Shown here in pieces: positions 56,999 to 64,000 of a stretch of 64,000 nucleotides of DNA. Within the stretch, counting starts at the first letter, position 1. The number at the start of each line of letters is the position of its first letter. This DNA comes from Brevundimonas basaltis. GTDB taxonomy: Bacteria; Pseudomonadota; Alphaproteobacteria; Caulobacterales; Caulobacteraceae. Under the pieces are notes generated by a model that saw only the letters and a program-made list of their open reading frames with translations, was not told the origin of the DNA and made no database searches. The stretch lies in the NCBI RefSeq assembly GCF_014202075.1, contig NZ_JACHFZ010000004.1:310001-374000 (forward strand), in the 5' to 3' direction. The position numbers were made by a program, and so were the translations under genes.

Positions 56999-57481
56999 TC
57001 AGTTCCCGCCGCGTTCGGGATAGAAGACGCCCTGCACCCGGCCGTTCTGACCGGCGCCGTCCATGCGGGCCGCCTCGGTGCGGATATTGTAGGTCAACCG
57101 GCCGCCGGTCATGACGTTCTCACCCTGGGTCAGGATGACGTCGCCGCTCAGCACGATGGTGTCGTTGGCCGGGGTGTAGATCGCGCGGTCGCCGCGGATG
57201 GTCTGGTCGGGCGTGACGAAATAGACGCCGCCGGTGGCCTCGACGCGGGTCAGGTCGCCATTGCTGATCGAGCCTTCGATCCGGTCGGCGCGGATGCGGT
57301 TCCGGCCCTGGGTCAGCTCGGCCCGGCCGCGCAGGGAGATGGCCGTCGGTGTGACCGACCCTTCGTCGGCGCCCCACATGATCGGCTGGCCGCCCTGAAG
57401 GCTCTGCGTTCCGCCCACGCCGGGCAGGGCCGCGAGGGCCAGGGCGATCGCCGCCGCGCTCAGGAGTCTGGTCATGCTCAT
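56999..57481 (-). CDS. lptA: LptA/OstA-like periplasmic LPS transport protein
   Basis: A 160-residue periplasmic protein with signal peptide (LLSAAAIALALAALPGVGG). The OstA-type beta-jellyroll repeats are seen as LRGRAELTQGRNRIRAD, NGDLTRVEATGGVYFVT and IVLSGDVILTQGENVMTGG. It forms the bridge for LPS between LptC and LptD. The start overlaps the lptC stop by 4 bases (ATGA). Confidence 0.9.
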   Translation of the reverse strand: MSMTRLLSAAAIALALAALPGVGGTQSLQGGQPIMWGADEGSVTPTAISLRGRAELTQGRNRIRADRIEGSISNGDLTRVEATGGVYFVTPDQTIRGDRAIYTPANDTIVLSGDVILTQGENVMTGGRLTYNIRTEAARMDGAGQNGRVQGVFYPERGGN

Positions 57482-58134
57482 CTGTCCGACCTCGCGGGGT
57501 TGATGGTCCCGCGCACCTTGTTATCGCCCGAACCGCTGAACACGACCCGTTCGCCCTGTTCATAAATGGCATAGGACGAAGCGTTGACGGTTCCAAGAGG
57601 GCCGGAGCCCTGAACGCCCTTCGAGCCGGTGACGATGCCGGTGTCCGTGTCGACCACCGCCTCGGGCGTGACGAGGGTGAAACCGGAGCCGCCGTCGGAA
57701 ATCCGAACATTGGGGCCGATGGTGACGGTCTTCGCGGCCTCGTCGTAGACGCCGCCGTCGGCGGTCAGGGTGGTGACCTTGCGGCCGCCGAGGTTGAGCC
57801 GCAGGGCCGGGCCGACGAGGCGGAACCGGCCGGTCTCGCCGTCGCGAACGGCCCGCTCGAAGCCGACCACGAAGCTGCGGCCTTGGGCGTCCTGGCCAAG
57901 GAAGCGGGATTTCTCGAGGGTGACCTCGCGCGAGGCGCCGGCCTTGCGCTCGACGTCGGAGATGACGCTGCGCAGCACGATCCAGCTGATCGTCCCGCCC
58001 GCCAGCACCACGATCAACACCGGCAGGACCCGGCGCAGCAGCTGCACGCGGCGGGAACGGGCGCGGAAGGCCTTCGCCGTGGCGGCGATGCGGGCCTCGT
58101 CCGCCTGTTCGCGCGTGTCGGCGGGGTCGGTCAT
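57478..58134 (-). CDS. lptC: LPS export protein LptC
   Basis: A 218-residue bitopic protein: cytoplasmic basic N-terminus, one membrane helix (RRVLPVLIVVLAGGTISWIV) and a periplasmic jellyroll (GPALRLNLGGRKVTTLTADGG split, ADGGVYDEAAKTVTIG, SDGGSGFTLVTPEAVV). It docks LptB2FG to LptA. ATG 58134 shares one base with the rnd stop (TGATG). Upstream codons are Arg/Pro-rich shadow of rnd. Confidence 0.9.
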   Translation of the reverse strand: MTDPADTREQADEARIAATAKAFRARSRRVQLLRRVLPVLIVVLAGGTISWIVLRSVISDVERKAGASREVTLEKSRFLGQDAQGRSFVVGFERAVRDGETGRFRLVGPALRLNLGGRKVTTLTADGGVYDEAAKTVTIGPNVRISDGGSGFTLVTPEAVVDTDTGIVTGSKGVQGSGPLGTVNASSYAIYEQGERVVFSGSGDNKVRGTINPARSDR

Positions 58135-58748
58135 CAGGCGTGCGCGAAGATGTCCATCTCGTCCCAGCCGGCGAGGTCCAGGGCGGACCGGGTCGGCAGG
58201 AAGTCGAAGCATTTGCGGGCCAGTTCGGCGCGACCCTCGCGTTCCAGCATCTCGTCCAGCCGAGCCTTGACGGCGTGGAGGTGGAGGACGTCGGAGGCGG
58301 CGTACTCCAGCTGGGCGGGGCTTAGCTCGGCCGCGCCCCAGTCCGAACTCTGCTGGGCCTTGGACAGGTCGATGCCGGCCAGCTCGCGGACCACGTCCTT
58401 GAGGCCGTGGCGGTCGGTGTAGGTGCGGGCCAGTTTCGAGGCGATCTTGGTGCAGTAAACCGGGCGGGTCTCGACCCCGAGGTGGAGCTGGAACATGCCG
58501 ATGTCGAAGCGGCCGAAGTGGAACAGCTTGAGCACCGCCGGATCGCCCAGAAGCCGCTTCAGGTTCGGGCAATCATAGCCGGGGCGGTCCATGCGCACGA
58601 CGTGGGCGTCGCCGTCGCCGGCCGACAACTGGACCACGCACAACGGATCTCGCCGGAAGCGCAGGCCCATGGTCTCGGAATCGATCGCGACCTCGGGGCC
58701 GAGGTCGAGGCCGTCGGGCAGGTCGCCCTCGTGGAAATGGATGGTCAT
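58134..58748 (-). CDS. Ribonuclease D-like 3'-5' exonuclease
   Basis: A 204-residue DEDDy exonuclease domain without the HRDC domains of full RNase D. Exo I is AIDSETMGL, Exo II is LFHFGRFDIGMF, and Exo III is QLEYAASDVLHLHAV (Tyr-xxx-Asp). Short proteins of this type are standard at the head of the lptC-lptA-lptB operon in alphaproteobacteria. It begins downstream of tRNA-Leu and its terminator. Confidence 0.9.
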   Translation of the reverse strand: MTIHFHEGDLPDGLDLGPEVAIDSETMGLRFRRDPLCVVQLSAGDGDAHVVRMDRPGYDCPNLKRLLGDPAVLKLFHFGRFDIGMFQLHLGVETRPVYCTKIASKLARTYTDRHGLKDVVRELAGIDLSKAQQSSDWGAAELSPAQLEYAASDVLHLHAVKARLDEMLEREGRAELARKCFDFLPTRSALDLAGWDEMDIFAHA

Positions 58749-58822
58749 GCGGTCGATCCCGGCGAAATCATCAGGCCCTCAAGTAGCCGCTCGCCGCGCG
58801 AGAGGCGATAGGGCCCAAACAG

Positions 58823-58855
58823 AAACGGCGCCGCATCAGGGATGCGACGCCGTTT
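58823..58855 (-). terminator. Terminator of tRNA-Leu
   Basis: Thirteen-pair stem AAACGGCG-x-CGCAT / ATGCG-x-CGCCGTTT with one mismatch and a 5-base loop, 8 bases after the tRNA. On the minus strand it ends in GTTT and CTGTTT. It separates the tRNA from rnd. Confidence 0.75.
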
Positions 58856-58862
58856 CGAATAA

Positions 58863-58949
<87 letters not shown>

Positions 58950-59121
58950 CCAGACGATTTCGCGTTCGCACGCGTTCCGTCCGGAAGGCGCGGACCCTTA
59001 AGGCAGCCCCATGGGCGGGTCAACAGGCTTTTATCCTGTTTGCGTTGCAGCCGTCGGGGCCATCGTCTAATCCCCGCGCCGAGGCCGGGCTCGCTCCGGC
59101 CGCCCGCCTTTGGAGCCTGTC

Positions 59122-60114
59122 ATGAGCGAAGTCGCCCCCGGCCTGATCACCGTTTTCGGCGGTTCCGGTTTCGTCGGCAGCCAGGTGGTGCAGGACCTCG
59201 CCCGGCGCGGCTGGCGCATCCGGGTGGCCGTGCGCCGGCCCGATCGCGCCTTCAAGCTGCAGACCTCGGGCGCCGTCGGCCAGATCCAGGCGGTGCGTTG
59301 CGATGCCAACCGGCCCGAGGATGTGGCGGCCGCCCTTCAGGGCGCCGACGCGGCCGTCAATCTCATCGGCATACTGTACGAGCAGGGCCGTCGCACTTTC
59401 GACGCCCTGCATGTCGGGGTCTCGCGCACCATCGCCGAAGCCTGCGCCGCCGCCGGGGTGGCCCGGCTGGTGCAGATGTCGGCCATCGGGGCGAGCCCCG
59501 ACAGCGCTTCGGACTACGCCCGGTCGAAGGCCGCCGCGGAGATGGCCGTTCGCGAGGCCAAGCCCGACGCGGTGATCATCCGCCCGTCCGTCGTTTTCGG
59601 CGCGGGCGATGACTTCCTCAACCGCTTCGCCGCCATGGCGACCATGGCCCCCGCCCTGCCGCTGATCGGATTCGGCCGCACCCGGTTCCAGCCGGTCTAT
59701 GTGGGCGATGTCGCCGAGGCCATCGCCCGCGCCGTGGAGTTGCGCGAGGCGGCGGGCCGCACCTTCGAACTGGGCGGGCCGGCGGTGATGACCTTCGAGG
59801 CGGTGCTGAAGCTGGTGCTGCGCGAGACGCGGCGAAGCAACGGCCTGATCCCCCTGCCCTTCTTCGCCGCCCGGATGATCGGCTCCATGGCCCAGCTGAC
59901 CGCCTTCGTCGGCATCCCGCCCGTGTTGACGCGCGATCAGGTCGTGCTGCTCGAGACCGACAACGTCGTTGCAGACGGCGCCGAGGGCCTGGCCGAGCTG
60001 GGCGTCGAGCCGACGGGCATCGAGGCCATCGCGCCCTCTTACCTGTGGCGCTACCGGCGCGGCGGGCAGTTCTCGGAGCGGCCGGCCGACACCGCCGCCA
60101 CCGTCCAGGCCTGA
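59122..60114 (+). CDS. Complex I NDUFA9-like NAD(P)-binding protein
   Basis: A 330-residue atypical short-chain dehydrogenase. The dinucleotide motif is VFGGSGFVGSQVVQDLARRGW; the family sequence AVNLIGILYEQGRRTFDALH and RPSVVFGAGDDFLNRFA identify the NDUFA9/accessory complex I branch. Catalysis is not expected; relatives stabilise respiratory complex I or ubiquinone synthesis. ATG 59122 follows GGAG. The stop is 4 bases from the convergent uppP stop. Confidence 0.9.
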   Translation: MSEVAPGLITVFGGSGFVGSQVVQDLARRGWRIRVAVRRPDRAFKLQTSGAVGQIQAVRCDANRPEDVAAALQGADAAVNLIGILYEQGRRTFDALHVGVSRTIAEACAAAGVARLVQMSAIGASPDSASDYARSKAAAEMAVREAKPDAVIIRPSVVFGAGDDFLNRFAAMATMAPALPLIGFGRTRFQPVYVGDVAEAIARAVELREAAGRTFELGGPAVMTFEAVLKLVLRETRRSNGLIPLPFFAARMIGSMAQLTAFVGIPPVLTRDQVVLLETDNVVADGAEGLAELGVEPTGIEAIAPSYLWRYRRGGQFSERPADTAATVQA

Positions 60115-60118
60115 GGCT

Positions 60119-60931
60119 TCAGAGACCGCCCGTCGCCGCCAGACCGGCCAAGCCAGCGAGGCCGACTGCGATCCGCCACCAGGCGAACGGCCCGAAACCG
60201 TGCCGGCTGACGAAATCGAGCAGCAGGCGAACAACCGCCAAGGCAGTCAGGAAGGCGACCATGAATCCGAGCACGATCAGCCCGGCGTCGCTGAAATCGA
60301 GTCTGTCCCAGTTCTTGAACAGGTCATAAGCCACCGCGCTGCCCATCGTCGGCAGGGCGAGGAAGAAGCTGAATTCGGCGGCTGAACGCTTGTCCGTTCC
60401 AAGCAGCAGGCCGCCGGCGATGGTGGCGCCGGACCGGGAGACGCCGGGCACCATGGCCAGACACTGGAACAGACCGATCAGGAAATAGACCCGCAGCGGA
60501 TAGCGGTCGGCCTCGAGCAAGATCGGGACCTTCTTCATCCGATCCAGCCACAGCAGCAGCACGCCGCCCACGATCAAGGCGATGCAAATGACCAGCGGGG
60601 TCTCAAACAGGATGGTCTTGATGAAGTCGTAGGCCAGGAAGCCGATCACCACGGCGGGTGCGAAGGCGACGGCGAGGCCGATGAGGAAGCGACGCGCCTC
60701 CCGATCGGTGTGCCAGCGGGTGGCGAGCGTCCACAGCCGTTTGAAATAGACGCTGACGATGGCCAGCAGGGCGCCGAGCTGAATGACGATCTCGAACGTC
60801 TTGCCGGTGCTCTCGAAGCCGAGGAAGTGACCGAGGAGCAGCAGATGGCCGGTCGACGACACCGGGATGAACTCGGTCAGTCCCTCGACCAGACCAAGAA
60901 TGATCGCCGCCAGCCAATCCGCCATTCGCAT
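60119..60931 (-). CDS. uppP: Undecaprenyl-diphosphatase
   Basis: A 270-residue inner-membrane phosphatase of the BacA type, recycling undecaprenyl pyrophosphate for peptidoglycan and O-antigen synthesis. The active-site motifs [21 protein letters not shown] (core [15 protein letters not shown]) and [17 protein letters not shown] are intact. About eight membrane segments are seen. It lies 21 bases after the pseudo-citrate-synthase gene on the same strand, so they may be co-transcribed. Confidence 0.96.
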   Translation of the reverse strand: MRMADWLAAIILGLVEGLTEFIPVSSTGHLLLLGHFLGFESTGKTFEIVIQLGALLAIVSVYFKRLWTLATRWHTDREARRFLIGLAVAFAPAVVIGFLAYDFIKTILFETPLVICIALIVGGVLLLWLDRMKKVPILLEADRYPLRVYFLIGLFQCLAMVPGVSRSGATIAGGLLLGTDKRSAAEFSFFLALPTMGSAVAYDLFKNWDRLDFSDAGLIVLGFMVAFLTALAVVRLLLDFVSRHGFGPFAWWRIAVGLAGLAGLAATGGL

Positions 60932-60952
60932 CCCCGAAACAGGTCAGGCGGA

Positions 60953-62134
60953 TCAGTTCGCGCCCGGTTCGGGCCCCACATAGCGCAGCCGCGCCCGGAT
61001 AGGCGAGCCGTTCGTCGTCTGATCGAGCGCATGGGCCAGAAGACCGGCGAGGCGCCCGATCATCAGAAGGTCGGCGGCGGCGTCGCGCGGCAACTCCAGC
61101 CGGCGGGCGAGGGCGACCAGCGCGAGGCCGAAGGTCGGCGGCCGACCGGTCATCTGCTCGCCCTCGCGCATGGCCCGGGCGATATCCTGCGGCAGGTCGG
61201 TGGCGGCCAACAGCGCGGCCGCGCGGGGGTCGCCGGCGGGCCAGGCGGCGTCGCCGAAACCAGACAGGCCGCCGGCCTCGTGGGCGCGGCGGGCGGCGTC
61301 GACGGCCTGGCGCCGGACGGCGACGACCCAGGCCGATTCCTTCATCAGATCGATAATGGTCCCGGTTCCGGCCAGGGTCGCGAGGCCCGCGAGAGCCGCG
61401 CCGGAGGGCGAGGCTCCGCCCGCAGAAGCGGCGCGAACAGCGAGGGCGGGTGCGTCGAGTCCTTGATCGACGGCCAAAACCAGGGCGCGGCGAACCAGAT
61501 GGGCGTCCGGCTCCCGCACCTTCCATGTCCGCGCCAGCCGTTGATGCAGGAACAGACGCGGGCCGGGGCCGGCCACGGCGTCGACCGCTTCGTCGAGGAC
61601 GCGGGCGCATTCGACCCGCAACGATTCCGGCGATCGGGGTTTGAGCTCGGCGTCCTCCTCGGCGCGGCGGGCGAGGGCCGCGAACAGGCGGCCGCGGGCG
61701 GAATGACCCGGCATGGCGCCGACGCGCGGGCGGACCTCGGCGAACGGATTACCCGGCCGCGCATCCCAGACCAGCCGCGCCACGTCCTCAAGAGTCGCGC
61801 TCTCCGCCAGCTGAGCCGCGTCCAGGCCGCGATAGAACAGACGCCGGCCGTCGCTGAAGGAGACTGAAGAGCGGATTTCGGGGTCCGGCGACTCCGATTC
61901 CTGCGGAGGCGGCAGCCATTGGCCGATATCGGCTTCGGGCTCGTCGCCGCTGAGCCGGACGACGTCGGCGACGGCGTAGAGGCTGCGGCGCGGATCGTCG
62001 GGGTCGGGTCGGGCGGCGATACGGCCACGGCTGACATAGGCATAGAGGGTCTGGGCCTTGACCCCCAACCGGGCCAGAGCCTCGCTGCGTCCGATCCAGC
62101 GGTCGGCTTGCGTCGCCGTCCCTGCCGTCTGCAT
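60953..62134 (-). CDS. HTH protein with degenerate citrate-synthase-like domain
   Basis: A 393-residue protein. Residues of about 14-60 are a MerR/excisionase-like helix-turn-helix (ARLGVKAQTLYAYVSRGRI). The rest follows a citrate synthase fold (LFYRGLDAAQLAE at 99-111, [18 protein letters not shown] at 239-256), but all three catalytic positions differ from active enzymes: the GPLHGG site reads AGTGT (255-259), the GFGH site reads GFGD (292-295) and the PNVD site reads PTFG (333-336). Catalysis is therefore unlikely. ATG 62134 follows GGAGG. It may be a metabolite-sensing regulator; that is inference. Confidence 0.85.
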   Translation of the reverse strand: MQTAGTATQADRWIGRSEALARLGVKAQTLYAYVSRGRIAARPDPDDPRRSLYAVADVVRLSGDEPEADIGQWLPPPQESESPDPEIRSSVSFSDGRRLFYRGLDAAQLAESATLEDVARLVWDARPGNPFAEVRPRVGAMPGHSARGRLFAALARRAEEDAELKPRSPESLRVECARVLDEAVDAVAGPGPRLFLHQRLARTWKVREPDAHLVRRALVLAVDQGLDAPALAVRAASAGGASPSGAALAGLATLAGTGTIIDLMKESAWVVAVRRQAVDAARRAHEAGGLSGFGDAAWPAGDPRAAALLAATDLPQDIARAMREGEQMTGRPPTFGLALVALARRLELPRDAAADLLMIGRLAGLLAHALDQTTNGSPIRARLRYVGPEPGAN

Positions 62135-62256
62135 CTCGCCTCCGAAGACCTGGGACCCTTTCGCCCCATGGCGCGCCCAGCATGGGGCCATTTCGTGACG
62201 ATGCCGCTAACGCCGCAAGCCTTGGCGCCGCGCGCGCTTTCCGCGACAAGGCGGCG

Positions 62257-63198
62257 ATGACCCCGCCCGCCTCCGACGACGTCCAACTGGCCACCCGCAG
62301 CGTGACGCGGCTGTCCGTCGGAGTGGCGGTCGTCCTGATCGCGCTGAAGGCCTTTGCCCTTGGCGCCTCCGGCTCGGTGGCGATCATGGCTTCGCTGACG
62401 GATTCGGCGCTGGACCTGATCGCCTCGCTGACAACCTTCTTCGCCGTGCGCTGGGCGGCCGCGCCGCCGGACGCCCAGCACCGTCACGGACACGGCAAGG
62501 GCGAGGCGATGGCCGCCCTGGTGCAGTCGGGACTGATCTTCGCCTCGGCCCTGTTCATCGGCTGGGAGGCGGTGCTGCGCATCTTCGATCCGCGCCCGGT
62601 GAGCGCGGGCTACTGGGCGGTGATGGTGGTGCTGATCTCGATCGCCCTGACCGGCTGGCTGGTTTGGATGCAGGACCGGGCCATCAAGCGCAGCGGTTCG
62701 ATGGCGGTGAAGGCCGACCGGGCGCACTACGCCGCCGATCTGGCGGCCGGGGTGGTGGTGCTGATCGGGGTTGCCTCCGGGGCTTTCCTGGCGGCGCCCG
62801 GCCTCGACGCGGCGGCTGGGCTGATCGTCGCCGTCTGGCTGTTCTGGGGGGCGCTGACGCTGCTGAAGGAGGCGGCGGATCATCTTCTGGACCGCGCCGT
62901 GCCGGATACCGACCGCATCGCCATCACCACCGCCGTGCTGGCCGACCCCCGGATCTCCGGCGTCCACCAGCTGCGCAGCCGGATGGCCGGGTCGGTGATG
63001 TCGGTCCAGATGCACGTCGATCTGGAGCCGAGCCTGACTCTCGAACAGGCCCACGACATCGTCGTGGGGGCCGAACAGCGGATTCTCGAGGCGTTCCCGC
63101 GCGCCGACATCCTGATTCACGCCGACCCGCGGGGCCGGGCCGAGGTCCATGCGGAGCCGGGCGAAGAGTCGGGCGAAGAGTCGTGCGAAAGCGCCTGA
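62257..63198 (+). CDS. Cation diffusion facilitator (Zn/Fe/Co efflux) protein
   Basis: A 313-residue CDF transporter. Six membrane segments carry the metal sites: SLTDSALDLIASL (Asp-xxx-Asp) in TM2 and KADRAHYAADLAAG (His-xxx-Asp) in TM5, with the loop HRHGHGKGE. The cytoplasmic C-terminal domain has the usual HxLRSR start and HADP end. An added tail has repeated GEES. The FieF type is closest, but the metal is not determined. It is divergent from the HTH/citrate-synthase-like gene, 122 bases away. Confidence 0.92.
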   Translation: MTPPASDDVQLATRSVTRLSVGVAVVLIALKAFALGASGSVAIMASLTDSALDLIASLTTFFAVRWAAAPPDAQHRHGHGKGEAMAALVQSGLIFASALFIGWEAVLRIFDPRPVSAGYWAVMVVLISIALTGWLVWMQDRAIKRSGSMAVKADRAHYAADLAAGVVVLIGVASGAFLAAPGLDAAAGLIVAVWLFWGALTLLKEAADHLLDRAVPDTDRIAITTAVLADPRISGVHQLRSRMAGSVMSVQMHVDLEPSLTLEQAHDIVVGAEQRILEAFPRADILIHADPRGRAEVHAEPGEESGEESCESA

Positions 63199-63260
63199 CG
63201 GCGACGGCGCCCCGATCTCCATAGCTAACGCGGACTTAACGCCCTCTGGCGCATGGATCG

Positions 63261-63947
63261 ATGATGTCGGCCTGCGTCCTGTACCATTTCGCCTTCGATC
63301 CCGGATCCCGCACGGCGCGGCTGGCCCTGGGCGAGGCGCGGGTCGAGTTCGCCGAAACGGTGGTGCGGCCGTGGGAGGACGGCTGCCCCGTCGCCGCGCT
63401 GAACCCCTCGGGCATGCCGCCGGTGCTGCAGGTCACCGAGGCCGGACGGGCCCTGACCCTTTGCGAGCCCGCCGCCATCCTCGGCTGGCTGGAAGACCGG
63501 TCGAAGGAGCCGTTCCTGATGCCGGTCGATCCGGCGGAGCGGGCCGAAACGCGGCGGCTGACGGCCTGGTTCGACCGTCGCTTCAACGACGAGGTCAACG
63601 CGGTGCTGCTGCACGAGCGGATGGAGAAGCCGTTGCTGCGGCTGGGCCCGCCCGAGGCGCGGGCGCTGCGGGCCGGCCGAGAGGCGCTGAAGGCGCATCT
63701 GACGATGCTGGAAGGGCTGCTCGCGACGCGGGACGCGCTGGCCGGGCGGCGGATCAGCCGGGCGGACATGGTCGCCGCTGCGCATCTGTCGGTGCTGGAC
63801 TATTTCGGCGAGGTGGGGTGGGCGGCGTATCCGGGCCTGAAGACCTGGTACATGAAGCTGAAGTCGCGGCCGTGTTTCCGGCCCCTGCTGGGTGATCGCT
63901 TCCCGGGGGTGCAACCCTCAGCCTGGTATCACGATCTCGACTTCTGA
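63261..63947 (+). CDS. fzlA: FzlA-type glutathione S-transferase-fold protein (FtsZ-localised)
   Basis: A 228-residue GST-fold protein. The N-terminal thioredoxin domain (YHFAFDPGSRTARLALGEA) lacks a clear catalytic Cys; the C-terminal domain ends AAAHLSVLDYFGEVGWAAYP, KSRPCFRPLLGDR and the tail AWYHDLDF, which matches the SHYADLDF-type tail of FzlA proteins. In Caulobacter FzlA binds FtsZ filaments and is needed for division. ATG 63261 (or 63264) is the start. The identity rests on remembered family sequence, not a search. Confidence 0.78.
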   Translation: MMSACVLYHFAFDPGSRTARLALGEARVEFAETVVRPWEDGCPVAALNPSGMPPVLQVTEAGRALTLCEPAAILGWLEDRSKEPFLMPVDPAERAETRRLTAWFDRRFNDEVNAVLLHERMEKPLLRLGPPEARALRAGREALKAHLTMLEGLLATRDALAGRRISRADMVAAAHLSVLDYFGEVGWAAYPGLKTWYMKLKSRPCFRPLLGDRFPGVQPSAWYHDLDF

Positions 63948-63971
63948 GCGCCGAGGCGTCAGACGACGCGG

Positions 63972-64000
63972 ATGGCGGCCGATCCCCGCAAATTCATAAG
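63972..64000 (+). CDS. Possible start of next gene (right-truncated)
   Basis: ATG at 63972 opens MAADPRKFI and runs off the window. Epoxyqueuosine reductase (QueG) genes follow fzlA in related bacteria and begin in this way, but nine codons are too few to identify it. Confidence 0.3.

Overview
The window is a high-GC, densely packed chromosomal segment from an alphaproteobacterium, most likely Caulobacteraceae and probably Brevundimonas-like. This is inferred from the zwf-pgl-edd-glk operon order, an FzlA-type GST-fold protein, an imuA-imuB-dnaE2 cassette with a GTTC-N7-GTTC SOS box, and the rnd-lptC-lptA-lptB / rpoN-hpf-ptsN neighbourhood. There is no prophage, insertion sequence or CRISPR array. 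Genes overlap by 1-8 bases very often, and GTG/TTG starts are common.

Region by region. 1-5278: histidine operon (hisD 3' end, a HisC-like/HisB fusion, hisH, hisA, hisF, hisIE). 5294-10376: Entner-Doudoroff operon (zwf, pgl, edd, glk); the aldolase gene lies apart at 17.9 kb. 10464-17796: small lipoproteins, a DUF1295 membrane protein, homogentisate dioxygenase, a complementary pair of acyl-CoA dehydrogenases, a one-domain Lrp-like protein and a kynurenine-formamidase-like hydrolase. 18700-24126: M16 protease, then a racemase / nucleoside hydrolase / ribokinase operon. 24205-31091: DUF819 transporter-like protein, hybrid histidine kinase, D-cysteine desulfhydrase, BLUF photosensor, TetR regulator and two membrane proteins. 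31133-33197: TPP riboswitch and thiC.

33202-34895 is a base-composition outlier: a two-gene operon of a HipA-like kinase core and a protein that joins a HipA-N-subdomain-like part to a HIRAN domain. 36013-43473 holds an HTH protein, hppD, and the SOS mutagenesis cassette. 43935-48682 holds mscL, ihfB, rpsA, cmk and aroA. 49412-53696 holds tRNA-Ala, hsp20-DUF1150, ptsN, hpf and rpoN. 53854-56179 is a three-gene insertion between rpoN and lptB. 56184-58949 is the lipopolysaccharide-transport operon with rnd and tRNA-Leu. 59122-64000 holds an NDUFA9-like protein, uppP, a citrate-synthase-like HTH protein lacking all three catalytic residues, a cation-efflux protein and fzlA.

Three proteins stand out as unusual: the HisB fusion whose aminotransferase half has lost its PLP lysine, the HTH/pseudo-citrate-synthase protein, and the split HipA/HIRAN module. 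The intergenic regions carry at least six families of inverted or tandem repeats, several present twice in the window, including heptamer arrays of TTAGGGC/TAAGCCC in inverted orientation.
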